The notes: generated by a model not told the origin, from the letters alone. A stretch of DNA of 64,000 nt from Plantago major (GCA_026545765.1 CM048844.1:52982932-53046931), one strand, 5' to 3'. Numbered from the stretch's first letter, positions 21,932-34,826 are shown. A program made the numbers and translations.

Positions 21932-23223
21932 GAGCAATCTAAATATAAAAAATTCTGTTTTACACTAATAACTTTTGCCCGTTTTTTATTCTACTCCACG
22001 ACCTTTATTTTTTTACATTTCATACCAAAACGTTTAGCAAAATTTTGACGTTACACTAAAAATTGACGGCCGTGAAGTTTGTATTTTAAGTCACACCAAA
22101 ACCTTTTCAAAAATTTTCACCCGCTACCAAAACCTTTTTCAAGTTTTTTAAATCACACCAGAACCTTTTTTGATTGGTTTGAGTTATCAAAATATTTGTT
22201 CGCATGAATTGTTTGGGGTTGCTGGTCTAGTGGTGGTAGGATTATGCATCATATATGCCGTGACCTTTGCCTTTTACAATCAAATTCTTCATAGAATTTG
22301 TTGGTTCATTGTAGAGATTTAAGGCACTACATATGTGCCTCTGTTAATTGTGTATCTTCCTGCGTTTGGATCTAAAAAACGACACAAAACTACCCATATA
22401 TGTGGAACGATCATTTTTTTTAGCTTTTTTTTGTAATTTTATCAAACAACTAGGAGAGACGAAATGTTAAGAGAGTTCGAACACTTAGTTTTATAGATAG
22501 AAAAAAACATATGTATGCCAAATAATGTACTAATAAATTTTGTCATGCATTATCCGTGTACTCTGGATTTGACATTCACCAGATAATTATGCAGTATCTT
22601 ATTGTTAATTTATCATAAAAGAAAATTATTGTTATATTTAGCAAACAAAGGAAGAAACTGTGTTTGGCAGGCAACATACACTAGTTTATCAGTTTATGGA
22701 GTGAGTGATAAGAGTTGATCATTCTCTTTTAAGTTTGATAGATGCTCGTTAATATTGTCTCAAGTGATATTTATTTTGGAATTAAGTTCAATGCATAACA
22801 ATAACAATAACAATAACAAGTATAATAACAATAACGACGACGACAACAACAACTACAAGAACAATATTATATGGGATAGTAGGTTTGTTGTTTAGCTTAT
22901 GTGGTTGTAAAGTAAAGTGTCATTGTTGGTATGTGACTCGCATTGTAATCCTTGTTTTCCTAACACTTCTAGGTTCTTTCGTTGTAATAATATTTTAAAA
23001 TTTTCAAAAAAAAAATAATTATTATTATATAGAAACGTTCTGGTGGCGAGTACAAGTTATTTTAAAGATTTTGGTATAATTTAAAAATAAGTTAACGGTA
23101 ACTTAACGGCCATCCAACCTTTGTGTAAAGTCAAATTTTTTGGTGTAAAATGCAAAAAAATAAAAGGTTATAGTGTAAACTCAAATTAGCCCAAAAGGTT
23201 TTAGTGTAAAAAAAAATTTGCTC
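21932..23223. mobile_element. Non-autonomous DNA element with ~200-bp terminal inverted repeats (Mutator-like?)
   Basis: The left end (GAGCAA..., TTTTACACTAATAACTTTTG, CCTTTATTTTTTTACATTT, TACCAAAAC) is matched by the reverse complement of the right end over about 190-210 bp (right arm about 23035-23223). Long arms and a 1.3-kb non-coding centre fit non-autonomous Mutator-like elements. I could not identify a convincing 9-bp target duplication, so the superfamily is inferred. The centre holds a microsatellite (22795-22862) and no open frame of note. Confidence 0.6.
22795..22862. repeat. (AAT/AAC/GAC)-rich microsatellite
   Basis: ATAACA units pass into CGACGACAACAAC units over about 65 bp, inside the inverted-repeat element. 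Confidence 0.85.
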
Positions 23224-23872
23224 ATCTAAATAATATGATAAGTTGTAAAGTTGTGATTGAGATGGATGAAGTATAATATATTGATATCGAATTTACTTTC
23301 AAAGAGGAGAATATAATTGTCAAAATTAGGCTATGCTCTCTTCGTCTAATGTAATCAACTATAGTAAAAAACAAGCGTAACTCAATGTAATCGAATCAAT
23401 GAATCAACTCAATCAAATTAATGAGTTTTTGGATAAAAAGAACAGAGCCTTATACTACATATTGAGGTTCATTATTGTAGTGGTATACTCCAAAGAATAG
23501 GGTCGAAATTCTGATTAATGATATAGTTGGATAGTACTCACTCACCATTAAGTATCATTTGACTTTTTTTTTTTTTTTGAAAGAAAGAACATGTCTTATT
23601 AACCTCCAAAAAAACAAAGTACGTACATTTAAGGGCTGACAAAGAAACGTCCAAGCCCAACACCATAAATTGCAAATTCTAACTAGTGACAAAACAAGCT
23701 AAATCCTAAGATAGAAACTCTCCACAAGAGCTGCTGCCTTTCCAGATTTGCATCGCAATTTTACAGCCTGTGTAATCGAATCCAGTAGTACTGGGGTGTC
23801 GTAAGTCCTGTGTTGGAGATTATGCCATTTCTTGCAGTCTAGATATGGTAGAAAACCTCCGCAATTAAGGCT

Positions 23873-26800
23873 CTAAACACGTACGCTCAATTCTTCCCCG
23901 AGCTTTGCGATCCAAAGTAGTTGCTGCCAATTATGGATTGGGGGATGTGAGACCAACATCCAAGTCAATGCTTCTTTCATAATCACATAAGTAATGGGGC
24001 ACATGAAGAACAGGTGATCTATAGTTTCCACATCCCCGCAGAAAGCACAAGTCCCATCAATATCAATGCCAAAGAATGCAAGTCGATCCTTCGTAGCTAA
24101 GCGTCGATGGAGGGCTAACCATAGTATAAATCTCGCTTTCAGCCTAGCCGGGTTTCTCGTAATCAAGTCACACCATTCGATCCGTGTATGGCAGCCCCTA
24201 AAGACTTGGTACATTTTTCGAGTCGAGAATCTGCTATCAACTAGCTGCGCTTGCCACTCTTGCTTATCCTGTATAGTCTCCCGTACATTTATTATAGCTT
24301 TGATGATCGAGGAGCTACAAGTAGGCATAATCCATTCCTCCACCGGTTGTTGTTTTATATAATAGCTATGAATCCATCTAACCCACAATGAATCGACCTT
24401 GGTTTCGATCTTCCATAGGAGTTTGCAGAGAAGGGCTTTATTCCACTTTGGTAAAGATATAATATTCAATCCGCCACAGCTTCTTAGGGCACAAACCTGA
24501 TTCCATGAAACTAAAGCTTTCCTATAATTACCATCCTTACCACTCCAGAGAAAGCTACGACAAATACGCTCGATATGATCAAGCACTTTCTTAGGTAGGG
24601 GAAAACTCAGAACCAAGAGGGAAGTGATAGAGGTAATTACATCAGACGGGCTTCCCCGCCAAGATAGCTCAAAAGTCGAGTTGTCCAATGTTGCACTCTA
24701 TCCAAGATACGGTTTATGAGGGGTTGATATTGGGTTAATGTCAGTTTTTTATTGGATAAAAGCACCCCAAGATATAGAACCGGCAGAGTACCCGCGCAAA
24801 AGCCCGTGGCCGCCAGTATATGATGCCGTACTGCAGCCGGGCAGCCTCCACAATATATCTTTGTCTTTGTCATGTTTGCTCTCAAACCTGTAGCCACAGA
24901 GAAACAACGGAATTGTTGCATCATTAAATTTACCGAGTCACATCCCTCGCATAAATAACATCAAGTCATCGGCAAAGCAGAGATTAGTGATATGCAACCT
25001 CTCACACTTCGGGTGGAAGTTAAAATCTGGCACCTCTCGTAGTTTCTGTAAACATCGATGCAAGTACTCCATAACTAATACAAAAAGATATGGGGATAGA
25101 GGGTCACCTTGTCGAAGACCTCTCAGTGCTTTAAGTAGCCTTGACGGCACTCCATTAATAGAATATCTATAGGAGACAAATCACGCAAAGACATATTCCA
25201 CCATAAATTGAGCTTTAAGCCTAATTCTTTCATGATAACTTCCAGAGCTCCCCAGTCCACTGTATCATAAGCCTTATTCATGTCCATTTGTATCTTACAT
25301 CTTGGAGAGATACCCTTCTGACCATACCCCTTCACAAGTTCCTGTGCAAGTAGGATGTTATCCTGGATAACCTTTCCCGGGAGAAACGCAGACTGACAAT
25401 CATCTACAATGCTATTTATGACATGTCCTAACCGAGACGTGAGGATCTTTGAAATAATTTTATAAACTGTAGTGCAACAAGCAATCGGTCTCATGTCCTT
25501 AACCTTTAATGCCTCCGGGGTCTTTGGGATCAAGGTGACTAATGTGCAATTCAAGGCTGGGTAAAGCGTCGAGGTTTCAAAGAAATCCATAACTCCATCA
25601 TATACATCATTGCTGACTGTGTTCCAAGCCTTTTTGAAGAAATAAGCATTGAAGCCATCAATTCCCGGGGCTTTTAGATCACCAATATCTTTAAGGGCCG
25701 CATCAATTTCACATCTAGTGATGGGTCGCAAGTCGCCACGCTCCTGGCAGCCCAAGTCTAGGTCCCGTTTAATAGCCCCTAAATCAATCCTCCCTTCGGG
25801 TCATTCGACCCACCAAACATGTGTAGAAATTCAACACTTCCGCCAATATCCGCCTCACGGTAAGAATCGACCTCATTCGCTCCAATCGATTTAATACCAT
25901 TCCGTCGATGTTTCTCTTTAACATGCGCATGAAAGAAAGAGGTGTTGCTATCCCCCAGTTTTATCCAATCAATCTTTGATCTTTGTCTCATAATTTGTTC
26001 ATCGATATCAATCCACTTTTCGAAAAGCGATCAATCCTCCTCGACTTGGTGTATCAGACCGAATTGAATCAGCCCAAATAGTGCTTACTCACGATCCATC
26101 TGCCACGCAGCTTTAGTGATGCGCTCATCACCCCTAACTCGCTTGTTTAGCCTCCGTGACACGGTTGTAGTTGTTTCAATCTACCCCATAAGCGTTGTTG
26201 AGGAGAAAGGAAATAGGCGCCCCTCCATGAATTTGCCACAATAGCGGAGAAATCAATAAAGTTGGCAGTACAATTTAGAAATCTGAAAACCGAGCGTCGA
26301 GTTTGGGTCATCAAGTAATTTTTGACACGCAGAGGAGAGTGATCAGATAACCCCGGTGTTAAAATCTCAATATCCACATTCGGGTTTGCTTGAAACGATT
26401 CAACATTCCCAATAGCTCTATCTATGCGAGAGTAGATTGTGCCATCTGCATGCTTGTTAGACCATGTAAACCATTCACCCGTCGTAGGTAATTCAAATAA
26501 TCCAATCTCGTCCGTCGAATCGACAAGGTCTTTATATTCATGCTCCGTAACAGGGTTGCCCCCAATTTGGTCCCCTGCACCAAGTACATTGTTAAAGTCC
26601 CCAATACATATCCATTGCTCATGAATACTTGCAGCCAGATTTCTCAAATCCGTCCACAAAAGCTGTCTGTTCACCAATTGATTCTGTGCATATATGAAAG
26701 TAATGAGTCCTCGATCCACACCATTCGAATCAAACCAGCGGCAATGAAGAAGTTGATCCGTACAACTAAGGAAGGTAACAGTCACCCGAGATGGATCCCA

Positions 26801-27010
26801 CAGTACCCAAATACGACCAAGGAAATGCGAGGAGTAATTATCCATGAAGTTCCACCGATTTCCTATCCGTTTTCGTATCTTATCCTTATTTTCCACTTTA
26901 ACTCTAGTCTCTAAAAGGCTCGCGATACTTATATTCCAATCCAGGAGACGGGAGCCAATCTCCTTATGCTTCGCGACCTTATTTAGTCCCCTAACATTCC
27001 ACGCTAACAT
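23873..27010 (-). pseudogene. LINE ORF2: endonuclease, reverse transcriptase, zf-RVT (frame-broken)
   Basis: The endonuclease (27010-26147) starts MLAWNVRGLNK and shows the APE-family landmarks ETRV, GDFNNVL, SRIDRAI and SDHSPLRV. The reverse transcriptase follows in several frames: LKAPGIDGFNAYFFKKAW and LIPKTPE (25755-25123), LRGLRQGDPLSPYLFVLVME and the catalytic CFADDLMLF (25150-24938), then GLRANMTKTKIYCGG and PVLYLGVLL (24924-24637). The C-terminal part (24688-23873) has LPKWNKALLCKLLWK and the Cys/His cluster CAFCGDVETIDHLFFMCP. Frame changes near 26145, 25770, 25150, 24935 and 24670 break the protein. Confidence 0.88.
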
Positions 27011-27329
27011 TGATCCTGGTTCCGATTCTCTCCGGAACTAGAACCAATATCAAGAGATGCAAAGCCATTACGGGTCACAAGAATTTCAGTATCCGATTGT
27101 CTAGACTGTCGATTTGGCGAGCTGTGGCGTCTGTTTGCGGATGACCAACCTTCAGTATTCTCAGTGTGTTGACTAGCCGTCAGGTGTTTTGATGGAATGG
27201 GATCAGATCCACTACCCGTGCTTCACAACAAGCGACGGAGTGGTCGCTTACTCACTCATGGCACCCAAACTCAGGTTCATTGGCGCCATGGAGCGGCTGC
27301 CCCTGTCTTGTCCACTTACCTTCCTCCCT

Positions 27330-28439
27330 ACAAGAGTGACCAACTTTTTGACATTTTTGGCAAAAAATCGGTTGCCATTCCTATTCCACTTCTTGCTTAA
27401 TCAATGTCCCCTGTTTATCTTTTATCATAATGAATTTTCTCAACTCTTGTGTAATATCAACCTTGATGAGGATTCTCGCATAGGAAACCCTCAACTTCTT
27501 TGCCGTACATTCATCAGTAAACATGGGTTCGCCAATGACGCTCGCAATTTTGCTTAAACTCTTTGGACCCTAAAGATAAAGCGGAAGCTGGGGAAACTTA
27601 ACCTAGATTTGTGTAATACGCAGCATATCCTCCCTTAATTCAAAATTCCTTATCCATGGTCGAATGATCATAGGTCGGCCATAGATATAATACGGCCCTC
27701 CTGATTCCACAAGGTCCTTCTCTGCCTCCGAATGAAAACGAATGATGAAGTATCCATCTTCGTTGTAATAAAGCTCAGGTAAGGTGATCGTTTTCCATAC
27801 TTTAATCATGAAGTTTTTAACCGCATTCATCGATAGAGTATTTTCCGCCACATACATGATTAGCGAGTTCTTCCAAAACAACAACTCCGATTCGATGTCC
27901 TCATCCTCAATTTCCACAATAGCCTCACCATCCACCACGGTATTAGGGGTATATGCAATATTCATCCCATGATCAGAGACACGATTTCCACGGATGATGT
28001 CAACCCAAGCAGTAGCCGATTTGTTCAAGTTTATGGCAGCAGAATCTCCCAAACCGTCAGCATGCTCCGTGCGCGGTGGTTCCGGTATCTGCTCTGCAGA
28101 ATTAGCTGCAGGGGTCACACCTTCCCTATGTTTATTGCGGTCCGATTCAACATCAGATTCTCATTGCTCAATCACCGCCGGATAGTCAGATGCGATTTGG
28201 GAGTCGCCAATTAGGTCAATCCTCGCCGCTCGACATCGATTCTCGCCATTGCAGTAATTTTGGGAATCTCCAATTAGGTTAATTGAGGATCGCTGCTTTC
28301 AAGCTTCCGCTCAGAAAGCATCCGATATCAGTGGAGAAGAAGAGGGTGAAGGGTCATTGGGCGCCATAGTTTTGCGTGGCCGCCCAACCGGCCGCTTGGT
28401 CGCCGAATTCGCCAGCGGGTTCTTCTTCTGTCTTACCAT
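27330..28439 (-). pseudogene. LINE ORF1 (DUF4283, zinc knuckle), frame-broken
   Basis: An ATG at 28439, eight nt inside the element end, opens a basic N-terminus (MVRQKKNPLANS, KRPVGRPRK) that runs into a stop at 28311. The DUF4283 domain follows in another frame (28118-27603): LFWKNSLIMYVAE, GYFIIRFHSEAEKDLV and GRPMIIRPW. A further frame shift leads to LRVSYARILIKVDITQ-like sequence and, near 27340-27380, a knuckle reading CQKCQKVGHSC. Plant L1 ORF1 proteins bind the element RNA; here the frame is disrupted at least three times. Confidence 0.8.
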
Positions 28440-28460
28440 CTTTGTGGTCATTTGACTTTT

Positions 28461-29129
28461 TATTTTGTAACATTACTTGTTTAATGGTGAGTGATCTTTT
28501 TGTCTTCTTTGAGAACATAAAATCATTTCATTAACTTCAAATAAAAGAAATTGGAATACATTAATTTCTTGATTTTTTCCACAGGAAAAAGTAATTTAGA
28601 ATTACCAGAAGTACATTAGTTTTCCATCTAGCCCATTGAAATATCACGACATGAAATCTGGGTATCATCAGTTTTGTCTCAACTATCAAATGACCGATTG
28701 AAGCAAAGCAAGACTCACCCGATCTCGAATCACCATAGCACAATCACCTTGGCGAATTTCACCGTCACGCCTCATAATTCTTGTTTCCACGCATATTGTA
28801 GCTAAATATTCGTCCAGGCCAAAATTGCACTTGAACGATCTCTAGCCACCATGCCGAAAACCCCTTTCGTCTGCTAGGCCGCACCGATGCTTTGAAATTT
28901 ATCATTAACTCCCCAAATTCTGGAGGAACCTAAACCCCAGCAACATCAAGTTCACTAACATAATTATCTTTAGAGAAGAGCTCAATTCATTCTATGGAAT
29001 CATGTAATTCTGTACAAACTACAGCGTATCAGGCGGTTGATCTCCTTGCACCACCTCAATACTACTATACCGCAAACTCCAGCAGGAACAACAAAAAAGA
29101 AAAACTCATGTTGATCCATTCTATTGCTT
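28461..29129. other. Non-coding stretch between LINE and copia element
   Basis: The segment near 28500-28570 (GAGAACATAAAATCATTTC) loosely resembles the 3' end of the LINEs in this window when read on the minus strand, so an old LINE tail is possible. Otherwise I see nothing supportable. Confidence 0.35.
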
Positions 29130-29134
29130 ATTCC

Positions 29135-30139
29135 TGTTAGAATTTTAGCACTATTGAGGCTAGTCCATGAATTTATACCTCAACCAAAGGGGCCCCACAC
29201 GTTTGAAATGAAGTTTCATTAAACGTGTATAATCTACTATGGTAGTAGATGACACTTGAGAAAGAATTACTAAAACTCATTGAAAGGTGAAAGAGTTATT
29301 GAAGCTCAAAGTGTGTTGGTTGATGCATTGAATATGGAATGCCAAGAGTTAGAATGGGAAGAGTCCCACATGGCTAAAATTGAAGAAGAAAGAGCTAGTT
29401 ATTAGTCAAAGGATTGTGTTATGGGATTAGGCCCTTAGGGCACCCATGATTTTGGAAGGGGGAGGAGCTAGATGCTCCTACACTCGCACCCACCTGGCTC
29501 CGCCAGGAGCTGGGCCCGGGTCTCGGGTCGTGGGACGTGGGCTCGAGGGTTCGAGGGTCCGTGGGTTCGCGGTGTTGAGTTGATTATTATCTTTTCGGCG
29601 TAAACATATCAGGTTTCGTTGCTTCCAATAAGATAATTCCGAAGTTCAAACCAAATTTACCATCGGTCGAGTCCGGTTATCCGAGCGAACGTTGTGTCCG
29701 CTCGGTTTCAATTTGAGTGAACCTGTCGACCATTCGCCAAAGGATGTAATCAAACGAAAATTCCAATAAGTGTCTGCTCAATTTTTGTTTTCAGGACCTT
29801 TCTCAAAAGGATACATCTATTCGCATCGCAACTCTTCAATATTATAATAGCCCCCTAGAATCGATTTCAAAGACACAAGAATCCATTCTTCTTCCTTCTC
29901 TTAAACTACTCTCTAAAGCCGTAAAAACCTTTATCAGACGTCATAGAGTCAAAGTTCGAGTGCTAGAACTCGATTCACATATCGCCGTTTCTATCTTGGG
30001 AGACTATTTGCAAGTAAACCGTCAAGACCAGAGCGGGCAACATACGCCTTAAGGAATAAGGCCCACCTTTGCTCGCCAGCCTAATCATATTCCTTACCTA
30101 CTCCGCTTCGCCCCTCATACACTACCGCCATTCACAACA
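29135..30139 (+). repeat. 5' LTR of the copia element
   Basis: 1005 bp. A promoter-like TATAATAGCC block near 29851 (TATAAATAGCC in the right LTR) marks the likely U3/R boundary. Differences from the right LTR are mainly 1-3 nt indels. Confidence 0.9.
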
Positions 30140-30158
30140 ATTAAGACCATTTTGCCAA

Positions 30159-30167
30159 GGTATCAAG
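30159..30167 (+). other. Candidate primer-binding site of the copia element
   Basis: GGTATCAAG lies 20 nt inside the LTR and just before the gag ATG. Copia elements commonly use TGGTATCAGAGC (initiator-Met tRNA); here the expected CAG reads CAAG. Confidence 0.45.
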
Positions 30168-31023
30168 ATGTCCGCCAACGGAGTTGTCATAACGCCTCGC
30201 CCCCTAATCAATGTTGCTCCCGCCAACCACGGAGAAACCAGAGAAGTTCCGGGACGAACTTCAAGCAAAGGAAACAAAAGATGAGGTTCTACTTGAAAAC
30301 CATTAGGTTCGAAGTTACCATCGTCAATCTCCCGCCCACCCACTCAAGGAGATTGATCAGCCGCCATGTCTCCAGAGGAGAAGAAGGTCAAGAAGACAAC
30401 AAGCTTAAACAACTATCCTATGATGCTTCGATCCATGCAGATTTCATGTAAGAACTACATTCTAATCGCCTTTCAGATGTTCTCACATCGCCAAATCCGC
30501 CAGCATTCACAAAGGAGTCAGGAGAAACTAGACAGAAGTATCGTAGCAGGATGCCGCAAGTAAGAAGTCGATCAGGGAAAATTTCAACTTCGTAATGAAT
30601 GACTCAAGTCCGATGAGTCGTTCGAGTATCAAATGATTCTCCATGATTTGGAACAGAGGGCATGAAGTTTAACGAGTCATTCCCGTCACTTCACTGATTG
30701 AGAAACTGCCGCCATCATGGAACGAGTTCATGAGTTATCTCAAATTGAAGACCAAGGAAATGGGGCTTGAGGAGTTGATCATCATGCTTCAGATTCAGGA
30801 AGACAACCGCAGGGCTCTAGGAAATGGGAAGCAGCAAGTTGAAGCAAAGGCTCACCTTGTCGATTCCAAGGGAAAGTCAAAGGGGAACTCCAGCAAGAAA
30901 CGCAAGATGCGTGATGGGGACGTGAAGTCTCAAGGGAATTCCGAGAAACCAGGACCTTCCAGGAGGATCAAGGAAATCTTTAATTATGGAAAGCTGTGGC
31001 ATATGAAGGCGGACTGCTACTAA
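30168..31023 (+). pseudogene. copia gag, frame-broken, zinc knuckle degraded
   Basis: The frame opens MSANGVVITPRP at the ATG after the candidate primer-binding site. Gag landmarks appear in successive frames: FKQRKQKMRFYL (about 30270), KNYIL (about 30450) and MSYLKLKTKEMGLEELIIML with IQEDNRR (30730-30820). The terminal knuckle reads FNYGKLWHMKADCY, so the first Cys of the CCHC box is not in frame. At least three frame changes are needed to connect the pieces. Confidence 0.82.
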
Positions 31024-31139
31024 CTCAAGAAGGAGAAGGCCAAAGGTTGCGTAAACAAAAGATGACCTATGGTGGAGGATTTGGTTAATTTTCGCTTCGT
31101 GGTCTTGGAGGCAAACCGTTGAGAATCCAAATAGTGGTG

Positions 31140-34100
31140 GATTGATACGGTGCGACTCGCACATTTGTTCCGACAGGGTGCTTTCTCCACTCTCCGGAAG
31201 GATAAGAAGTCGCTCATGGGGAACGACGCCACATCCGAGGTGAAGGGAGTCAAGGTGGTTCAAGATGACTTCGAAGGAGCTCATCGAACGGTGATGCACG
31301 CTCGTGATATTCGCAAGAATTTGTTGTTCGGACCTCGCTTGTTAGGGTGTTTTAAGTCGACTTTCGAGTCCAATGGCTTTGTAATGATGAAGAATGGTCA
31401 TTTGTAGGAAAGGGCTACATGTGTGATGGGCTCTTCAAAATGTCTCAGACGCCATTTGCAAGCAATGAAAACAATGATTCTACTTACTGACCGAGTCTTC
31501 TAATTTATGGCACCATAGATTAGACATACAAACTACAATGCGATTCAAAGTTAATTAAAACGAATCATTTGTCATTCTTTGAAATCAACCTCAAAGTAAA
31601 TGCGAGGTTTGTGTGGAAGCAAACTAACAAGGGCACCATTTCATTCAATGAATGTAACCACGTCTCCTCTAGAATTAATTCACAGTGATTTGTGTGACTT
31701 AAAATTTGTGCAAACTAGAGGAGGGTAAAAGTACTTTGTTACTTTTATCGATGACTGCACTAGGTATTGTTATATTTATTTGCTAAGGAGTAAGGACGAA
31801 ACCTTAGAAGCATTTAAACATTACAAAACTGAAGTTGAGAATCAACTTAGTACTCGAATTAAAGTAATTCGAAGTGATAGAGGTGGAGAATATGCAGGAC
31901 CACTTGAAGAATATTGCTCACAGTTTGGCATTATTCATCAAACCACTGCTCCATATTCTCCTCAATCTAATGGTGTTGCTGAACGCAAAAATCGTACTCT
32001 AAAGGAGATGATGAATGCACTATTACTAGATTCTGGATTACCCTGCATTTGTGGGGAGGCTATTCTCACGCCACTATCATTCTTAATGTAATACCCTTAA
32101 AAATAGTGATATTACTCCATATGAACTGTGGAAAGGTAACAAGCCCTCTTACAAACACTTGAAAGTGTAATCGCTAAGGTGGTAATACCCAAACCAAAGC
32201 AAGTAAAGATTGGACCAAAGACTGTAGATTTCATATTTATAGGATATGCAAACAACAGTAGCACTTATCGCTTCATAGTGCATAAGTCGCTGATACCGGA
32301 CATCCATGAGGGCTCTGTCATTGAATCAAGGAATGCAGAATTCTTTGAAGAAGTTTTTCCTAGAAAGGAAAAGAAAGAGATAGTCTCTCGTAAACGAGAC
32401 TATGATACGGCAATAGGGTCAAATGCGGTGGTCCTGGGGATCCTGTGGTCCCTCGTAAGGGTCCTCACCCAAGAGGACCTAATGCAGAATTCGAAGGTGT
32501 ACCTTCAGAAAATGTTGCAGAACCTATAGGAGCACCTCCTCTAGAGAATGCTACAGGGACAAAAGATTTACCACCAGAGAATTCTGCAGAAGCCGAAGTC
32601 GCACATTAAGAGAACGTGGAGGTTCCTGATGTCGAACCAAGGAGGAGTAAGCGGGCTAGGACTCAGAAAGACTTTGGTCCTGAATTTCTCACATACGTTG
32701 TGGAAAATGAGCCTAGGACTATCCAAGAGGCAATGTCTACTCCTGAAGCCCCCTTTTGGAAAGAGGCCATTGAAAGTGAAATGGACTCCATCCTGCAAAA
32801 TCATACTTGGGAAGTGGTTGACCTTCATCCGGGAAATAAGCCATTGGGTTGCAAGTGGATACTCAAACGCAAGTATAAAGCAGATGGAACCATTGATAAA
32901 TACAAGGCTCGTCTAGTAGTCAAAGGCTATAGACAAAAGGAGGGACTTGACTACTTTGACACATAGTCGTCAGGTTCAGAATAACTTCCATTAGAGTATT
33001 CATAGCCATAGTCCGCATGGTGGTTTTGAGATACACCAAATGGATGTTAAAACTGCTTTCCTAAATGGAGATTTGGACGAGGAAATTTATATGGAACAAC
33101 CTGAAGGGTATGTGGTTCCAGGACAAGAGAAGAAGGTATGTCGTCTTGTCAAGCCATTGTACGGACTCAAGCAAGCTCCTAAACAATGGCACGAAAAGTT
33201 TGACAACACGCTATGTATCAAAGGATTTTCTATAAATGAGTGTGATAAGTGTGTCTATGTGAAAGGAACGTCAATCCTTTGTCATGATATGCTTATATGT
33301 AGACAACATGCTCACATCGAAGTAGCCCGGATTTGATCCCGAAACAAAGCAAATGTTGAAACAACTTTTCGATATGAAAGACTTGGGTGTGATTTAATCT
33401 TAGGGATAAAATCTCTAAAACACCCAGGGTTTGGTGCTTTCACAATCTCATTACATTGAAGAGATGTTAAAGAGATATGAGGTCTTCACCGCCAATGTGC
33501 AAGGACACCAATGTAATCTTTGTGTTTGGACAAACACTTAGGTGATCCCGTAAACCAAACACAATATGCTCGGATAATTGGCGCTTGATGTACGTGATGA
33601 ACCGCACTCGTCCGATATTGCTCATGTAGTCAACAAGTTGGCTAGTTTACGCCAGAATCCGGGAAATGCTCATCGAAAGCTCTACTTCATCTATCGATAC
33701 TTGAAGACCACAATAGATTATGGATTACACTATGGAAGATATCCGCAGGTTAGAAGGATACAAAGGATGCAAACCGATATCCGATAGTACAAACACCAAG
33801 TCCACTAGTGGTTACGATTTACCATCGTGGCGGTGTTGTTTCATGGAAGTCCTCTAAACAACGCCAATCGCCTGATCCACAATGGAATCGAATTTATAGC
33901 TTTGGACAAAGTCGAGAAGAAGCGTAATGGCTTCAAGATTTTTAGAGGATATCCCTTGTCGATAAGCCCGTGCCTTCTCAAAGGACAATTCACCGTGATG
34001 ATGTCAACATTAGGAAGGGCAACAAACAATATGTATAATGGTAAGTCTAGACACATACGTCGAAGACATAAAACCATTAGGCAGTTGGTCTCTACGGGGG

Positions 34101-34219
34101 TTATCACTATTGACTACGTGAAATCAAAGGATAACATTGCGGATCCGCTCACCAAAGCGCTACCGAGGGATCAAGTACACTGCTTGTCTAGGGGAATGGG
34201 CTTAAGACCCACAAAATAA
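31140..34219 (+). pseudogene. copia pol (protease, integrase, RT, RNase H), frame-broken
   Basis: The protease region near 31140-31200 has only degraded traces of the active-site stretch. Integrase (31665-32091) shows [25 protein letters not shown] and SPQSNGVAERKNRTLKEM. RT begins at PRRSKRARTQKDFG (about 32634), then FWKEAIESEMDSI, NHTWEVVDL and CKWILKRKYKADGT. After a stop near 32966 it resumes with QMDVKTAFLNGDLDEEIYMEQPEG (33035) and VKPLYGLKQAPKQWHEKF. The catalytic YVDDM motif is corrupted to CHDMLI near 33280. The RNase H end is visible as DYVKSKDNIADPLTKALPRD (about 34110-34180). Confidence 0.88.
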
Positions 34220-34826
34220 GGAAATTTACGGTGGCAACCCAATCATACTGACTGGAGATCCCAAGAATTTGATTCAATGGGACAACTAAACTGTAAAGGA
34301 CCAGTAAGTGCCTCGTGATGTTTTGTACTTCGAGGTAAGAGCACTTAGGAGTTACTAACTCCACTTGCGCCATTCCCGTGAAAGACATTTTAAGTGCTCC
34401 TGTAGACCGGGCGGAGGATGAGTCACTAAACTCTTAATGATCTCTGAAGAAGATTCTTAATCTCTTTAGCTTACGAAAGGTAGCATCGCGTGAATGCTCT
34501 TAGAACGAGATCACCTATTTGGGTGTGTAGTATGGAAGGCCGCTTCAAACCAGAACACCTATGAATCCGAGCAGTCCAAGGCCTTTAACGGACTGAGAAA
34601 AGGAACGAGGCAATAAGGAAAGTTATTGTGTTGATATCATTGTCTTGTTTACACAAAACGCCGACTGGTTCAAGGCATCACGTCCACCGAGTGGCAAGTA
34701 AATCCGATGGTATTCTACTAGGGACGATTCAATGTCACTGACAATCGATCCCGATGCAATATGATTTTCCGCAGGAAGTTCTAGGCTGGAGCACCACGTT
34801 GTGCTGTGAGCATCAATTCTCTTTCA

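Larger units (their letters stand above)
23555..28460 (-). mobile_element. Nearly full-length L1-type LINE with TSD and poly(A) tail
   Basis: The target duplication TCATTTGAC followed by Ts occurs at 23555-23563 and 28448-28456. The T run at 23564-23578 is the poly(A) tail of a minus-strand element. Order on the minus strand is ORF1 (DUF4283 plus zinc knuckle), APE-type endonuclease, reverse transcriptase, zf-RVT: a complete plant L1 layout of about 4.9 kb. Frames are interrupted by a number of indels and stops, so the copy looks inactive as assembled, but no domain is missing. Confidence 0.9.

Noticed and set aside
31150-31407. Plus-strand frame in the copia element as a separate gene.
   Set aside because: It lies between gag and integrase and matches the position of the protease/GAG-pre-integrase part of pol in shifted frames.
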